Translations under genes and position numbers: made by a program
Part shown: positions 49,301-61,300 of the stretch, one piece after another
How positions within the stretch are numbered: position 1 is the first letter of the stretch
Layout: every line of letters starts with the position of its first letter
NCBI RefSeq assembly: GCF_031877795.1
Contig: NC_133954.1
Coordinates: 6,415,256 to 6,479,255 of the forward strand
Direction of reading: 5' to 3'
DNA length: 64,000 bases
Origin: Strix aluco
Taxonomy: Eukaryota > Chordata > Aves > Strigiformes > Strigidae
Notes under the pieces: model-generated
What the model was told of the DNA's origin: nothing
What the model saw: only the letters and a program-made list of their open reading frames with translations
Databases searched by the model: none

Positions 49301-52300
49301 CCATGTGGGGCCAACCCGCACCGCTCACCCCAGACCTCCCTTAACTGCACCCGTAGACACAGCCTCAAGCAAGGCCTCCTCTTTTCCTGCAGAGATTTAC
49401 ACCATCCAAGGCAACTCGCACGGGAAGCCGTGCACCATCCCCTTCAAGTATGACAACCAGTGGTTTCACGAGTGCACCAGCACGGGTCGGGAGGACGGCC
49501 ATCTCTGGTGTGCCACCACCCAGGACTATGGCAAGGACGAGCGATGGGGCTTCTGCCCCATAAAGAGTAAGTAGGGGGGACACTTCCCACAGGGAAAAGG
49601 AGAAATGCCTTGTCCATCCCTCCCAGGGCCTTTCCTGCCTTGTCCCTCCTCCCACGAGCAGCCTGCAGTGCCAGAGCAGCCCCGCTGGCTTCTCTCTTTC
49701 TGGCTTTTCTGGGTTATTGGGGGCTTTTGTAGCTGTGGATGGGGCTGCGTTGGGTGCTCACCCTGCTCATCCCCGCAGGCAACGACTGTGAGACCTTTTG
49801 GGACAAGGACCACCTCACCAACAGCTGCTACCAGTTCAACTTCCAGTCGACGCTGTCGTGGCGGGAGGCCTGGAATAGCTGCGAGCAGCAAGGGGCCAAC
49901 CTGCTCAGCATCACCGAGATCCACGAGCAGACCTACATCAATGGTGAGATGATGGCAGCCTGGCTGTGCCCCTGTCCCCCTCATGTGGGGCAGAGCTGGT
50001 GGCACCACGGCTGGTGCTCTGCGTGCCCCAGGAGGTTGCTTTGGGGATGGTGACAGCCTGGGTGTTGAGCTGGGGCTGGGGGGACTGATCCTGCCACTCT
50101 GGCTGCATCGGTCCCAGGGCTGCTGACGGGGTACAGCTCCACACTCTGGATTGGGCTCAACGACCTGGACATCAACGGAGGCTGGCAGTGGTCGGACAAC
50201 TCACCCCTCAAGTACCTCAACTGGGAGAGTGGTGAGACAGGGGGATCACAATGGTGATGGGGGGGTCGGGAAACAATCTGTGACCATCGGAGATGGCCCC
50301 ATGGCAGGGCAGGTGGCCTGGGCTACTGTGGGGTGTCCCCTTGCTGCCTGGGGATAGAGAGCCCGTGGGGTTGCGGAGCAGCCTGGGACATGCATGGAGC
50401 TGGAGTGGGGACACACGGTGCTGGAGGGGGGGTTGTCCCTCTGCAAGCCCTTAGCAGCCCTGCGGATAACCTGGGTTGAGCTTCCTTGTTTGGAGGGTCA
50501 TGGCATCCTAGCTCAGTGCTGGAGTGTGGCTGAGGAGTGCTCCCCAACTGTGGACTCCCGTCTTTAACCCTGGGGTGCTCAGGGGACAGCAGGACCCACT
50601 GTGAGGGCTGCTCTGGTCATACCCAGTGCCGTCCCCCAGCGGCACTTGTGGGGACAGTGGCACCCCAGGAGGAGGTTTGGGGACAGGCGGGAGCAGTTTA
50701 GGTCTGGTACTGTCCCCCCCCCACCCCGATTGCCATCCAACATTTCTAGGTAAAATAGTGATGCTTCAGGTCCCTGTGCGTTGAGGCACAATAAATAATC
50801 CTGGGCATGCAGGGTCATGTTTTTATTGTACAAAATAAGAAAATAAATAGGTCTTTACTGGTGTTGGAGCAGGGAGAGCTGCACCCTGCCGGCCCCTGCC
50901 CTCGCGTGGTGCCCTGCCTGCGTGGGCAGCGTTGGTGGCTCTGCTCTAGCACCTCAGCAGCATGTCCCCCCTCACCCCACTTTCCAGACCAGCCTGACAA
51001 CCCCAGCGAAGAGAACTGCGGGGTGATCCGCACCGAGTCGTCTGGGGGGTGGCAGAACCGCGACTGTGGCATCGCCCTCCCCTACGTCTGCAAGAAGAAG
51101 CCCAATGCCACTGCCGACCCCTTCCTGACGGGTGAGCAGGGGGGTCAGCAGCCCCGTATCCTGGCTGGGTGTGCTCCCATCCCGGCATGGTCCAGAGCAG
51201 CCCGTGGAGATGCCCGTGGCGCCCCCAGCTTGCCGGTGTCCTGGCTGTGCAGAGCAGTGGTTTTGCTCCCCAAGGTTACCTAGATTTGGAAAAGGTCCTC
51301 CCCAAGGCGCATCCCCCAAGAAGCGCTGGGTGCAGTTACAGGTTGGGTGGTGGTGGGGAAATCAAGAGGAGCGGGAGGTCCCCCGTGGTCCCCAGGGGAC
51401 AGGGTGCCCTCAGCTCTGCTCTGCTATTGCTCCTCCGCAAACAAAAGGGATTATTTTTGTCCCTGGAGCTGTAAAGCCACTGCTGCCTGCACCTTGCTAT
51501 TGCATGTTAAGTTTTGGCCATAGCCTTCCCACCGCCACTTTGGCTTGGTCTCCTGAGCACTCTGTGGGACTGTGGTTCCCTCCCCATGGTCCCCTCCCTC
51601 TCAAGGAGGGGGTTGGAGAGTGGGACAGGAGCCCTCAGGCTGCCTCGTGTCCTGCCAGACTCGTGGTCGGAGGTGAAGGTGGACTGTGAGCCCAGCTGGC
51701 AGCCCTTCCAGTCCAACTGCTACCGTCTGGTGGGAGAGAAGAAGAGCTGGCAGGAGGCAAAGAAGACCTGTCTGCGGAGCGGGGGGGACCTGGTCAGCAT
51801 CCACACCCTCTCCGAGCTGGAGTTCGTCACCAAGCAGATCAAGCAAGGTAAGGGGGAGCCCGCTGTGTCAGCAGCACCCATCCTGTGCGATTTTGGGGTC
51901 CATGGGAAGGTCAATTCTGTGTCATGGAGGCTGCAAAACTGAATTAATTTGTGGCTGTGAAGGGAATGGAGACCCCAGGCTGGGAGGGGATGTGTTGCTT
52001 GGAGGAGCCTGTGCCCTGGGTGCATCCTCCATCCAGCAAATGCAAAAGCTGTTCCTGGGAGCCTGCAGCTGGGAATGGCACTAGTCTCAGTTGGTTAAGG
52101 TAGAAAAAGATGGGAGAAAAAAAGTCCTGCTGGGCTTGCTGGAGGAGGCTGCACCTCTTCCTGCTAAATCTGCCCAGGACATGAACATTCCCCGCAGCCG
52201 GTCAAGTGAAGGGGGAACGCCTGCCTACAGCATCCCAGGTTTCTCTTTCCACTTCTGGCTTCACCCAGGTGTAACTGGGTTGAAGTTTCGCACATTGGGA

Positions 52301-55300
52301 TGTGTCGGAGCTGTGATGGTACTTGGGAATTTTCAGGGGGAGCACCTGTGCCACCATCCTCCAGACCTCGCTTGTGCCACCCCCTCGTTGGGGTCACCCT
52401 TGGCTTGGGTTTTGCTGTTCCCGTATGAGTGCAGCCTCTCTGGCCCAGTTCCATACTCCCGCGAGCCCACAGCCTGACTCTGCTCCACAGGGGAAGGGCC
52501 TGGCAGCAAAATCTGCTGTGGGGACATGGCCCAGGCTTCAGCGGGGACCGGGGAGGGGCTGGGGGCTGAAGAGCGTTAATGCTGAGGGAGGCAGGAGCTG
52601 TAGGAGGGTGGAGGAAGGAGGGGGACATGCCAGCACCCCCAGGCTGGGAGTGGGATGGGATGGGATGGGATGGGATGGGATGGGATGGGATGGGATGGGA
52701 TGGGATGGGGGGTGGTGGTTGAAAACCATTAGCTCACGGACCTGAGCCTGCGGGTCCAGACTTCTACCATTCTGCTGCTGCCAGCACTTCTCTGAAAACG
52801 GCTGGCAAATATCGCTGTGTTCCTCCCTCTGTGGGTCTGTCCTTGTGGGCAGGAGCTGCTCTGCCCTGCCCTGCCCTGCCCACTCCTGTTTGCTGGCACC
52901 ACGGGGGTTAGAGGCTGAGCCCTGCCATGGGGTTTCAGCCGGTGCTTTGCACGGTCCCATCATGGGGGCTCCTGTCACGGGGTGGGTTTCTGCAAGGTTT
53001 CAGCCAGGCAGAGAGAGTTTCACCCCCCAACCCTCCTGTCTTGGCAGACGTGGAGGAGCTCTGGATTGGCCTAAATGACCTCAAGCTGCAGATGAACTTC
53101 GAGTGGTCGGATGGGACGCCCGTGAGGTTCACGTACTGGCACCCCTTCGAGCCCAACAACTTCCGTGACAGCCTGGAAGATTGCGTGACCATCTGGGGAC
53201 CGGTGAGAGCCCGCGGCGGGGGGCTCATCCTGCACCTCCACAGCAAGCACTGCAGCATCCTTGTGGCCGGGGAGGGGGTGCCTCCGGGAGCATCTCCAAC
53301 TGGGACTCAACCTGGCTCATCCCAGCTGTTGGGATGGGAGGGATCCAGCACAGCATCCTTGGGGATTTGATGTAGGGAAGGACAGTCCGTGGACCCAAGG
53401 TGGGGATGGATGGGCTGGGAGATTTCCCCAGGCTGTTGGAATAGGCTCAATCCTGCTCTTCTCCCCGCTGTGCAGGAAGGGAGGTGGAATGACAGCCCGT
53501 GCAACCAGACCCTGCCTTCCATCTGCAAAAAACCCGGTCGGGTGAGCCAGGAGAAGGAGGAGGATGACCACGGGTGCCGAAAGGTGAGGGGAGACCTGGG
53601 GCGGGAGGTGGCTCTGACAGCTCCATGGCTCTGCCTGATGCTCAGCCCTTCAGGGTCGTGGGGAGCCTCTCCCCAAAAACCATTTCAGGGAGCTCCGATG
53701 AGCAGCACCCAGAGCTGTGGGTTGGTGCCTGGAGGCTGCTGCTGAGCCCCTCACTTCCATGGTTGCATGAGGCCACGGGAAGAAACTGGGACAAAATGCA
53801 TGTCTCCATGGTCCAAGATCCTCCCCCTTGGGCTGGCTTGGTTGCCAACATGGACATTCTTTTTTTTTTTTTTTTTTTTTTTTCCCCCCCTTGCCTCTCT
53901 CTGTGCCAAAACCTGGCAGCAAAGCTGCTCCACGTGGGAGCCCGGCGGGGCAGAGGCAGCTGCCGGCCCTGTGCCTCGGCGCGATGGCTGGCTGCCTTCT
54001 CTGGGCAGGATACGGGTGTGCTGGGGACACGGCCACCAAACTGGCGGGTTCTCACCCAGACCACGCTCTGCCTCAGTTTCCCCGGCTGTTGAGCAGGGCT
54101 GAGGCTGCCCCGTTCCCACGCTTGCTGGGAAGTCGCTTTTGTGCCTCTTTGCAAAGTCTTCGGGCGGCGAGGAGCCTGGCATCGCCGCCACTCTTGAACA
54201 TCTCCCAGCGTTTCAAGGCAAGCCAGCGCGTGCTCGCACTCGGACTAGCAAGCAGCCCCTCTGGGCCAGCTCCCAGAGGTGCTGCCGGGCTCCTCCCAGG
54301 TCTTTACCCCATTGCAGCAGCTTGGCTCAGGGGGAGCGCGGCATCCAGGCGAGCTGGCACGCCAGGCCGGAGTCAGGGGGCTGCCAGCCAGAGCCAGAGG
54401 AGCCCCAGTGTCGGCAGGCGGTGAGGACAAGGCCCTCGGTGGCAATGTGCCACTGCCACCCTGTCCGCTTGTCCCCGCAGCAATCCTGAGGACTAATAGG
54501 GTATCCCCATGTGAATTTAACTCCCTCCTGCCTCTCCAGCCACAGCTTTACCCTGGCCCTGGGTGCTCAGCAGAGACACACTCGCTGGGAAACAAACTGA
54601 GAGTGATAAATGAACCGAGGAAGGAGCTTTTCCCATCCTTCCTCCCCCTCCTCGTCCTCAGTGGGGCCACTTGCTACCCAGATGCAGAGACTGATACTGA
54701 GGTGGCAGCATCTCACTCCAAGGATCAGCCCTGGTCCTCTCCGCCCACCGTGCTGGTTTTCCTTGGTGGCTTTGCTGCTTTTTCTCCCTCTTTCCAAACC
54801 CCCTTTATTTGCGGAACAGCCTTAAAGGAAGCAATGGGGGATGGAGGTTTGGACAATGGGAAAGGCAGAGCTGGAGAGGGATGCAGGGGCACACCGGGAT
54901 CGGGGAGCTGGAGGCAGCAGTTGGGGTTGATGGTCCCATCCTGGTCCCTTTTGGGATGACAGGAGGTTGCTGTGGTGCTCAGTGCGTGGGAGAGCACCCA
55001 TGTGATTTTAGTGATGCTGAGGCCCAGGGCTGGTTGGGGACCCCTCTGGGGACATCAGGACCCCTCTGGGGACATCGGGGAGCTGCACTGTCCCATGCCG
55101 GGCCCCTTTTCCTGCTGTTCCCAGCAGGACCCAGCTGGTGGGCCCATACCTGGGTTTGCTAACTTTGCGGAAAGGCTGCAGGAGGTGGAATGTGGGAAAA
55201 AAAATGGAATTTGGGGTCATTTTCTTCTTGATCTCCCAAAGCTGCCCTCCTGCTTGCCTCCCCACCATGCTGATGATGTTGCAGATGACATGTGTACCTC

Positions 55301-58300
55301 ACCAGCATTCCAGTGCCTGGGGGACCCAGGGGTAAAACCCCGGTGATGCTTCCTACCGTGCCAGGGGCTCCCTGAGCCTGGGGCCCCTTTCCTCCCCAGC
55401 TGAGCCCCTTCACCCTTCCAACCCCGGCTTCATGTGTGTGTCCCCTCTCAGGGGTGAGCCCCCCTGTCACTCCCCGCGTGGCCACCAGCCCTGGGGCTGC
55501 CCCACTCCCTGCTCTGGCAGAAAACAGGAGCTATTGTGTCTCTGGCCCTGGAGTGGCTCCAACATCAACAAGGCGGGGGATTAAAGCAAGCTGCGGTGGG
55601 ACTAGCTCTGGATTTGGCCCCGCGGCGTATAGAGGAGGATTGTGTTCCCCTCCCCACGCCTCGGCCAGGGATGGACGTCGGCAGGAAGAGCCATTTCCCT
55701 GGCTTTGAAGCTGCCTGTGTGTTTGTTTTCATTGCAGCCATGTCCTCTGGGGCTGGGGGCTTGTTAGAGCTCAGAGCTGAGCGGGGTCAAGCCGGGGCAG
55801 CCGGGGGCAGGAGACCTCCCAGGAGAAGGCAGAGGTGGTGGCAGGGGACGTGGGATGTTGCTTTCGCCGCCCTGGCTTTGCTCCTGTCCTTCTGGGGAGG
55901 GCTGGGGTGAGCAGTGGCGAATGTCCCCCTTGTCACCCGTCCCCAGGGCTGGAAGTGGCACAGCCCCTCCTGCTTCTGGCTGGGGGAGGACCGCGTCCCC
56001 TACAGCGATGCCCGTAAGATGTGTTCTGACTACGGCTCCACGCTGGTCACCATCACCAACAGGTGAGTCCCACGCCGGCGCTGCTGGGTTTACCCCAAAA
56101 CGAGCCCCCCGAGGCGGGGTGTGACCCCACAAGGGCCAGAGCATCGCGGGCTGCTTGGCCCCTCAGCTCGCAGCATCCCCCACTCTCGCCGCCCCTCAGG
56201 TTCGAGCAGGCGTATGTCAGCAGCCTCATCTACAGCTGGGACGGGGAGTATTTTTGGACAGCGCTGCAGGACATCAATGAGACGGGCGCTTTCCGTTGGC
56301 TGAGCGGCGATGAGGTTATGTACACCCACTGGAACCGCGACCAGCCCGGTAAGAGGGCAGCCGCGGGCGGGATGGGGACGTCCCCTCCGTGCAGGGTGGG
56401 TGCTGGCTCTGCCTCCCGGCACGGTCCGACCCTAAGGCTGGCATCCTCCCCGCTCCCGTGAGCGCTCCAGGTTACAACAAGGGTGGCTGCGTGGCCCTGG
56501 CCACCGGCAGCTCCATGGGGCTGTGGGAGGTGAAGAACTGCAGCACCTTCAAGGCCAAGTACATCTGCCGGCAGAACCTGGGCACCCCGGTGAACCCTGA
56601 ACTGCCCGGTCCCTACCCCACGCCCAGCCTCACCGCCGCCTGCCCCCCGGGATGGAGCTCCGACTCCAAGCTCCGTCACTGCTACAAGGTAAGGGGTGCT
56701 TGGGGGCTTGCCCTGCCCGTTGTGGGGGTGCATGTGCCTCCCCACCGGTGCAGGGAGGGTGGAGGAGCGTGTTTGGTGCTTGCAGAGGGCAGCCCCGACC
56801 CCACGAGCCGAGTTCAGGCAGAGTGGTGACTGTGCCCTGAGCTGCTGCTGCCTGCGGGGTGGGGACGATGCTCTGTGCCTCTCCCAGTGCTGAGCCCCCT
56901 CCGCTGCCGGATTCTCCTTCCCCAGGTGTTCAGCTTTGAAAAACTGCAAGAGAAGAAGACGTGGATCGCGGCGCAGGAGTTTTGCCGGGAGCTGGGGGCC
57001 CAGCTGCTCAGCCTGGGCAGCTATGAGGAAGAGCACTTCGTCGCCAACACCCTCAACAAGATTTTTGGGTGAGAGGCCGGCTGTGCCAGCGTGTGTCCTG
57101 CTGCCCGAGTGTGCTTGGCACGAGCCTGCACCCCTCCCCGTGCTCTGGCACATGTGGGTGGGTGGACGGGGCACGGACGTGGCTCTCTGAGCACGAACTT
57201 GTGCGCAGAAGATGCGTTGGTTGGTGTGGCTACACCGAAGAGGAGATGCGGGAGAAGTGCAGGAAATCCGGTGTAATTTGGGGACGGAGTTTGGGCTCTA
57301 AACTCTTTCAGCCCTGAGCCAGCATGCCGGTTATCCGAGCTCTGATGTTGGGTGTTGCGGGGGCAGCAGGCTTTGAAAACAAACAAAAATGGCCAGATTA
57401 TAAATATGTATATAAATACAAAACCCTCTGTTTTGGAGGGGGGTTGTGGTCTCACCTTTCCCCCTGGTTCCCCGCAGGGAGTCGGAGCCAGACCTCCACG
57501 AGCAGCACTGGTTCTGGATCGGCCTGAACCGGCGGGACCCCGCGGGGGACAGGAGCTGGAGGTGGAGCGACGGGCTGGGGGTGAGTCCAGAGCGGGGAGT
57601 TTGGCAAGGTGACCCTGCTTGGCATGTACGGTGCAGGTGGGGCAGATCCAGCGCTGGTGGAAATGCCCAACACCGCCCATCTCTCTCAACCCCCAGTTTT
57701 TCTACCGCAACTTTGACCGCAGTAACTACGATGACGATGACATCCGGACCTGCGCGGTGCTGGACCTGGCCTCCCTGCAGTGGATGCCGATGCAGTGCGA
57801 AGCCCAGCTGGACTGGATCTGCAAACTGCCCAAAGGTACCCGGCAAAGACACCCCCAAACCCTTCAGCTCCAAATAACCTGGCCACACCTTGATTCCTGG
57901 GTTCAGTTTTGGGCCCCTCACTCCCAAAAGGCCATTGAATGACTCGAGCGTGTCCAGAGAAGGGCAACGGAGCTGGTGCAGGGTCTGGAGCACAGGTCTG
58001 ATGGGGAGCGGCTGAGGGAACTGGGGGGGTTTAGTCTGGAGAAGAGGAGGCTGAGGGGAGACCTCATGGCCCTCTACAGCTCCCTGAAAGGAGGGTGCAG
58101 AGAGGGGGGATGAGTCTCTTGAGCCAAGGAACCAGCGGCAGGACAAGAGGGAATGGCCTCAAGCTGCGCCAGGGCAGGGTCAGACTGGCTCTTAGGAAGG
58201 ATTTCTTTGCAGAAGGGGTTGTTGGGCGTTGGAATGGGCTGCCCAGGGCAGGGGGGAGTCCCCATCCCTGGAGGGGTTGAAGAGTCGGGTTGACCCAGCG

Positions 58301-61300
58301 CTGAGGGATCTGGTGGAGTTGGGAACGGTCAGGGTGAGGTTCATGGTTGGACTGGAGGAGCTTCAAGGGCTTTTCCAACCGAGATGATTCTGTGATTCTG
58401 GCAGAGGATGGGCTGTGGGATGGTGGAGCGGGTGCAGGGGGACCCTCTGTCACCTCCCTTCCAAAGGTTGCACTTTTATGGGAGGATGAGTCCTAATTCA
58501 GGGGCTGGGAGAGGTGGGAGAGGTGCTGTCTGGGGGGATTTGGGAGGGCATCTTGCCCTGGGAGCCCACCAGCCTTTTGCAGGCAAGCATCAGCGGGAGC
58601 ATCCCAGCCCTGCGTCCCGCTGACAGCCTCTCCTTGCCCTTTCGCCAGGTGCCGACGTGAAGGAGCCGGAGATCACGACCCAGGGTGCGTTGGCCGTGGC
58701 CGCGTGTCCGTTTGGCGCAGACCGTTCTCCCCGGGCACCTGCCACCCCATCACCTGCACGAGCAGCGCTTTTCCCCGCAGGACGTCCTGCAGTGTTACCC
58801 GGGGGAGGAGGGATCCTGCGTAGGGCTGTAGGAGGGAGGGGAGCCCAGGCACACACAATGTGCCTCTGGGGCTGCCGGCAGGGACCAGGCAGGATGAGGC
58901 CCCTCAGCTGCAGGAGAGGGGCAAAATCAAAGCAGCCCAACCCACGGGGGACTGAGGGGCAGGGTGGCGGGGGGGTGGCACAGCCACAATGTGACACCAG
59001 TCCCTGCCTGCAGGCAGCAAAGAGTGGGTGAAGTACCAGGAGGCTGAGTACAAGTTCTTCGAGCACCACTCGACGTGGGTGCAGGCGCAGCGCATCTGCA
59101 GCTGGTTCCAGGCGGAGCTGGCGTCGGTGCACGGCGAGGCCGAGCTGCGCTTCCTGGGCCAGAACCTGAAGAAGGTACCAGGGGGACGGGGACTCCCTGG
59201 GTGTCGATGGGCTGCGCTGCCTCCCCGGGCTGCTCCCTCTCTGGCTTCTTTCATCCTTTACCAGAGGGACATTATCTGGGGACAGCCGGGCTCTGCTGGG
59301 GTCATGATGGGTCTTGTGGGGTGGTGGCAGGTCCCGGTGCCTGGGTGTGTGTTTGGGACTCAGCAGGGTGATGCTTTTTGCCCCGGGGCAATCTGCAGGG
59401 GGGTTGCCTGGTCCCCGTGCCCAGGATGGTGGCAGTTGTCCCCAAGGACATGCTGACGTCCTCTCTGGGCTTGCAGTTCTCCAGGGGCCAGGAGCAGCAC
59501 TGGTGGATCGGGCTGCACACCTACGAGAACGACGGGAGGTTCAAGTAAGTCAGAGATGGAGCCACCACGGCCCTGCGTGTCCCCGTGCCACCGTCCCCAG
59601 CTCTCAGAGTACTGTGGCTCAGTGCCTGCGTCTCGGGGGATCTCATTCTGGTGAAGGATCGGGAGCACATGTCGTATGAGGAGTGGAGCCCAGGAGGCTG
59701 AGGGAACTGGGGTTGTTTAGTTTGGAGAAGAGGAGACTGAGGGGAGAACTAATGGCCCTCTACAACTCCCTGAAAGGAGGGTGCAGAGAGCTGGGGATGA
59801 GTCTCTTTAACCAAGTAATGAGCGACAAGACAAGAGGTAATGGCCTCAAGTTGCTCCAGGGAAGGTTTAGACTGGATATTAGGAAGTATTTCTTTACAGA
59901 ACAGGTTGTTGGGCGTTGGAATGGGCTGCCCAGGGAGGTGGTGGAGTCCCCATCCCTGGAGGTGTTCAAGAGGCGGGTTGACATAGCACTGAGGGATCTG
60001 GTGTAGTTGGGATCTGTCAGTGCTGGGTTAACGGTTGGACTAGATGATCTTCAAGGTCCTTTCCAACCTAGATGATTCTGTGATTCTATGATTCTATCCT
60101 GGGGTGCTGGGATGGAAGTTCCTCACCCAGCAGTGGACAGTGGGTGGGGCATGGTCCCAGTAAGGGTGTGCAACTGGTCCCATTCACCAGTCACTGCTCA
60201 GCCTCCTGCTCCTGCCGGTGCCTTTCCCAGGTGGTCCGATGGGTCCCTCCTCAACTTTGTCTCCTGGGCACCGGGCAAGCCCCGGCCCATCAACAAGGAC
60301 AAGAAGTGCGTGTACATGACGGCGAGCAGAGGTGAGGGGCAGGATCCAGTCGTGCTGGGGCTCGGGAGGGGCTGGGGCCACAGGCTGAGCAGAGACACCC
60401 CTACCCCAGCGCAGCGGCGGGGGTCATGCCTGGCCTGTCCCTCCCTGCAGAGGACTGGGGGGACCAGAAGTGCATGACGGCGCTGCCCTACATCTGCAAG
60501 CGGAGCAACGGGACGGCCGCGAAGCCTTCCCTCCCACCGCTGCCCGCTCCGGCAAGCGGGGGCTGTCCCCGTGGCTGGTTTCCCTTCCTCAGCAAGGTAC
60601 GGAGAGGGGACGGTCACCCCCTGGCCTTCCACCAGCCCCGCTGAGGTGGGGAGGGGGGGCTGGGAAATGGCAGGGTGGGGAGGGATGCGCGCACGTCTTT
60701 TGGGGGAAATGTGGGAGGGTGAGTGCACAGGGATGCTGGGCAAGGTGGGAGGGGGGGTGGATGCAGGAGGTGGTGAGGGCGCGTGCACATGGATGCTGGG
60801 AGACTGTGCATGGCTACAGGCTTGGGGAGGGGTGGCTGGAGCTGTCTGGAAGAAAAGGATCTGGGGGTTCTAATTGACAAGCAGCTGAATATGAGCCAGC
60901 AGTGTGCCCAGGTGGCCAAGAAAGCCAACGGCATCCTGGCTTGTATTATAAATAGTGTGACCAGCAGAAGTAGGGAGGTGACAGTCCCCCTGTGCTCTGC
61001 ACTGGTGAGGCCACACCTGGAGTGTTGTGTCCAGTTTTGGGCACCTCAATACGAGAGAGATCTCGAGGGGCTGGAGCGAGGGCAGAGGAGGGCAACGAGG
61101 CTGGTGAAGGGCCTGGAGAATAAATCCTGTGAGGAGAGATTGAAGGAGCTGGGACTGTTCAGTGTGAGGAGGAGAAGGCTGAGGGGAGACCTCATCACTC
61201 TACAGCTCCCTGAAAGGACGTTGTAGAGAGGTTGGTGCTGGTCTCTTCTCCCAGGTGATTAGTGACAGAACAAGAGGGAACGGCTTTAAACTGCAACAGG

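Larger units (their letters stand above)
53584..55946 (+). other. MRC2 intron 9 (2.4 kb)
   Basis: GC-rich intron with a 24-T run at 53860-53883 and a 20-bp tandem duplication at 55038-55077. Overlapping open frames on both strands look compositional. No gene was recognised. Confidence 0.75.

Noticed and set aside
56230-57174. 314-residue minus-strand frame across MRC2 exons 11-13
   Set aside because: Antisense shadow of real exons that match MRC2 on the plus strand.
57331-58146. 271-residue minus-strand frame, resembling one at 25899-26441
   Set aside because: The similarity comes from antisense CR1 fragments A and C, not from a protein-coding family.
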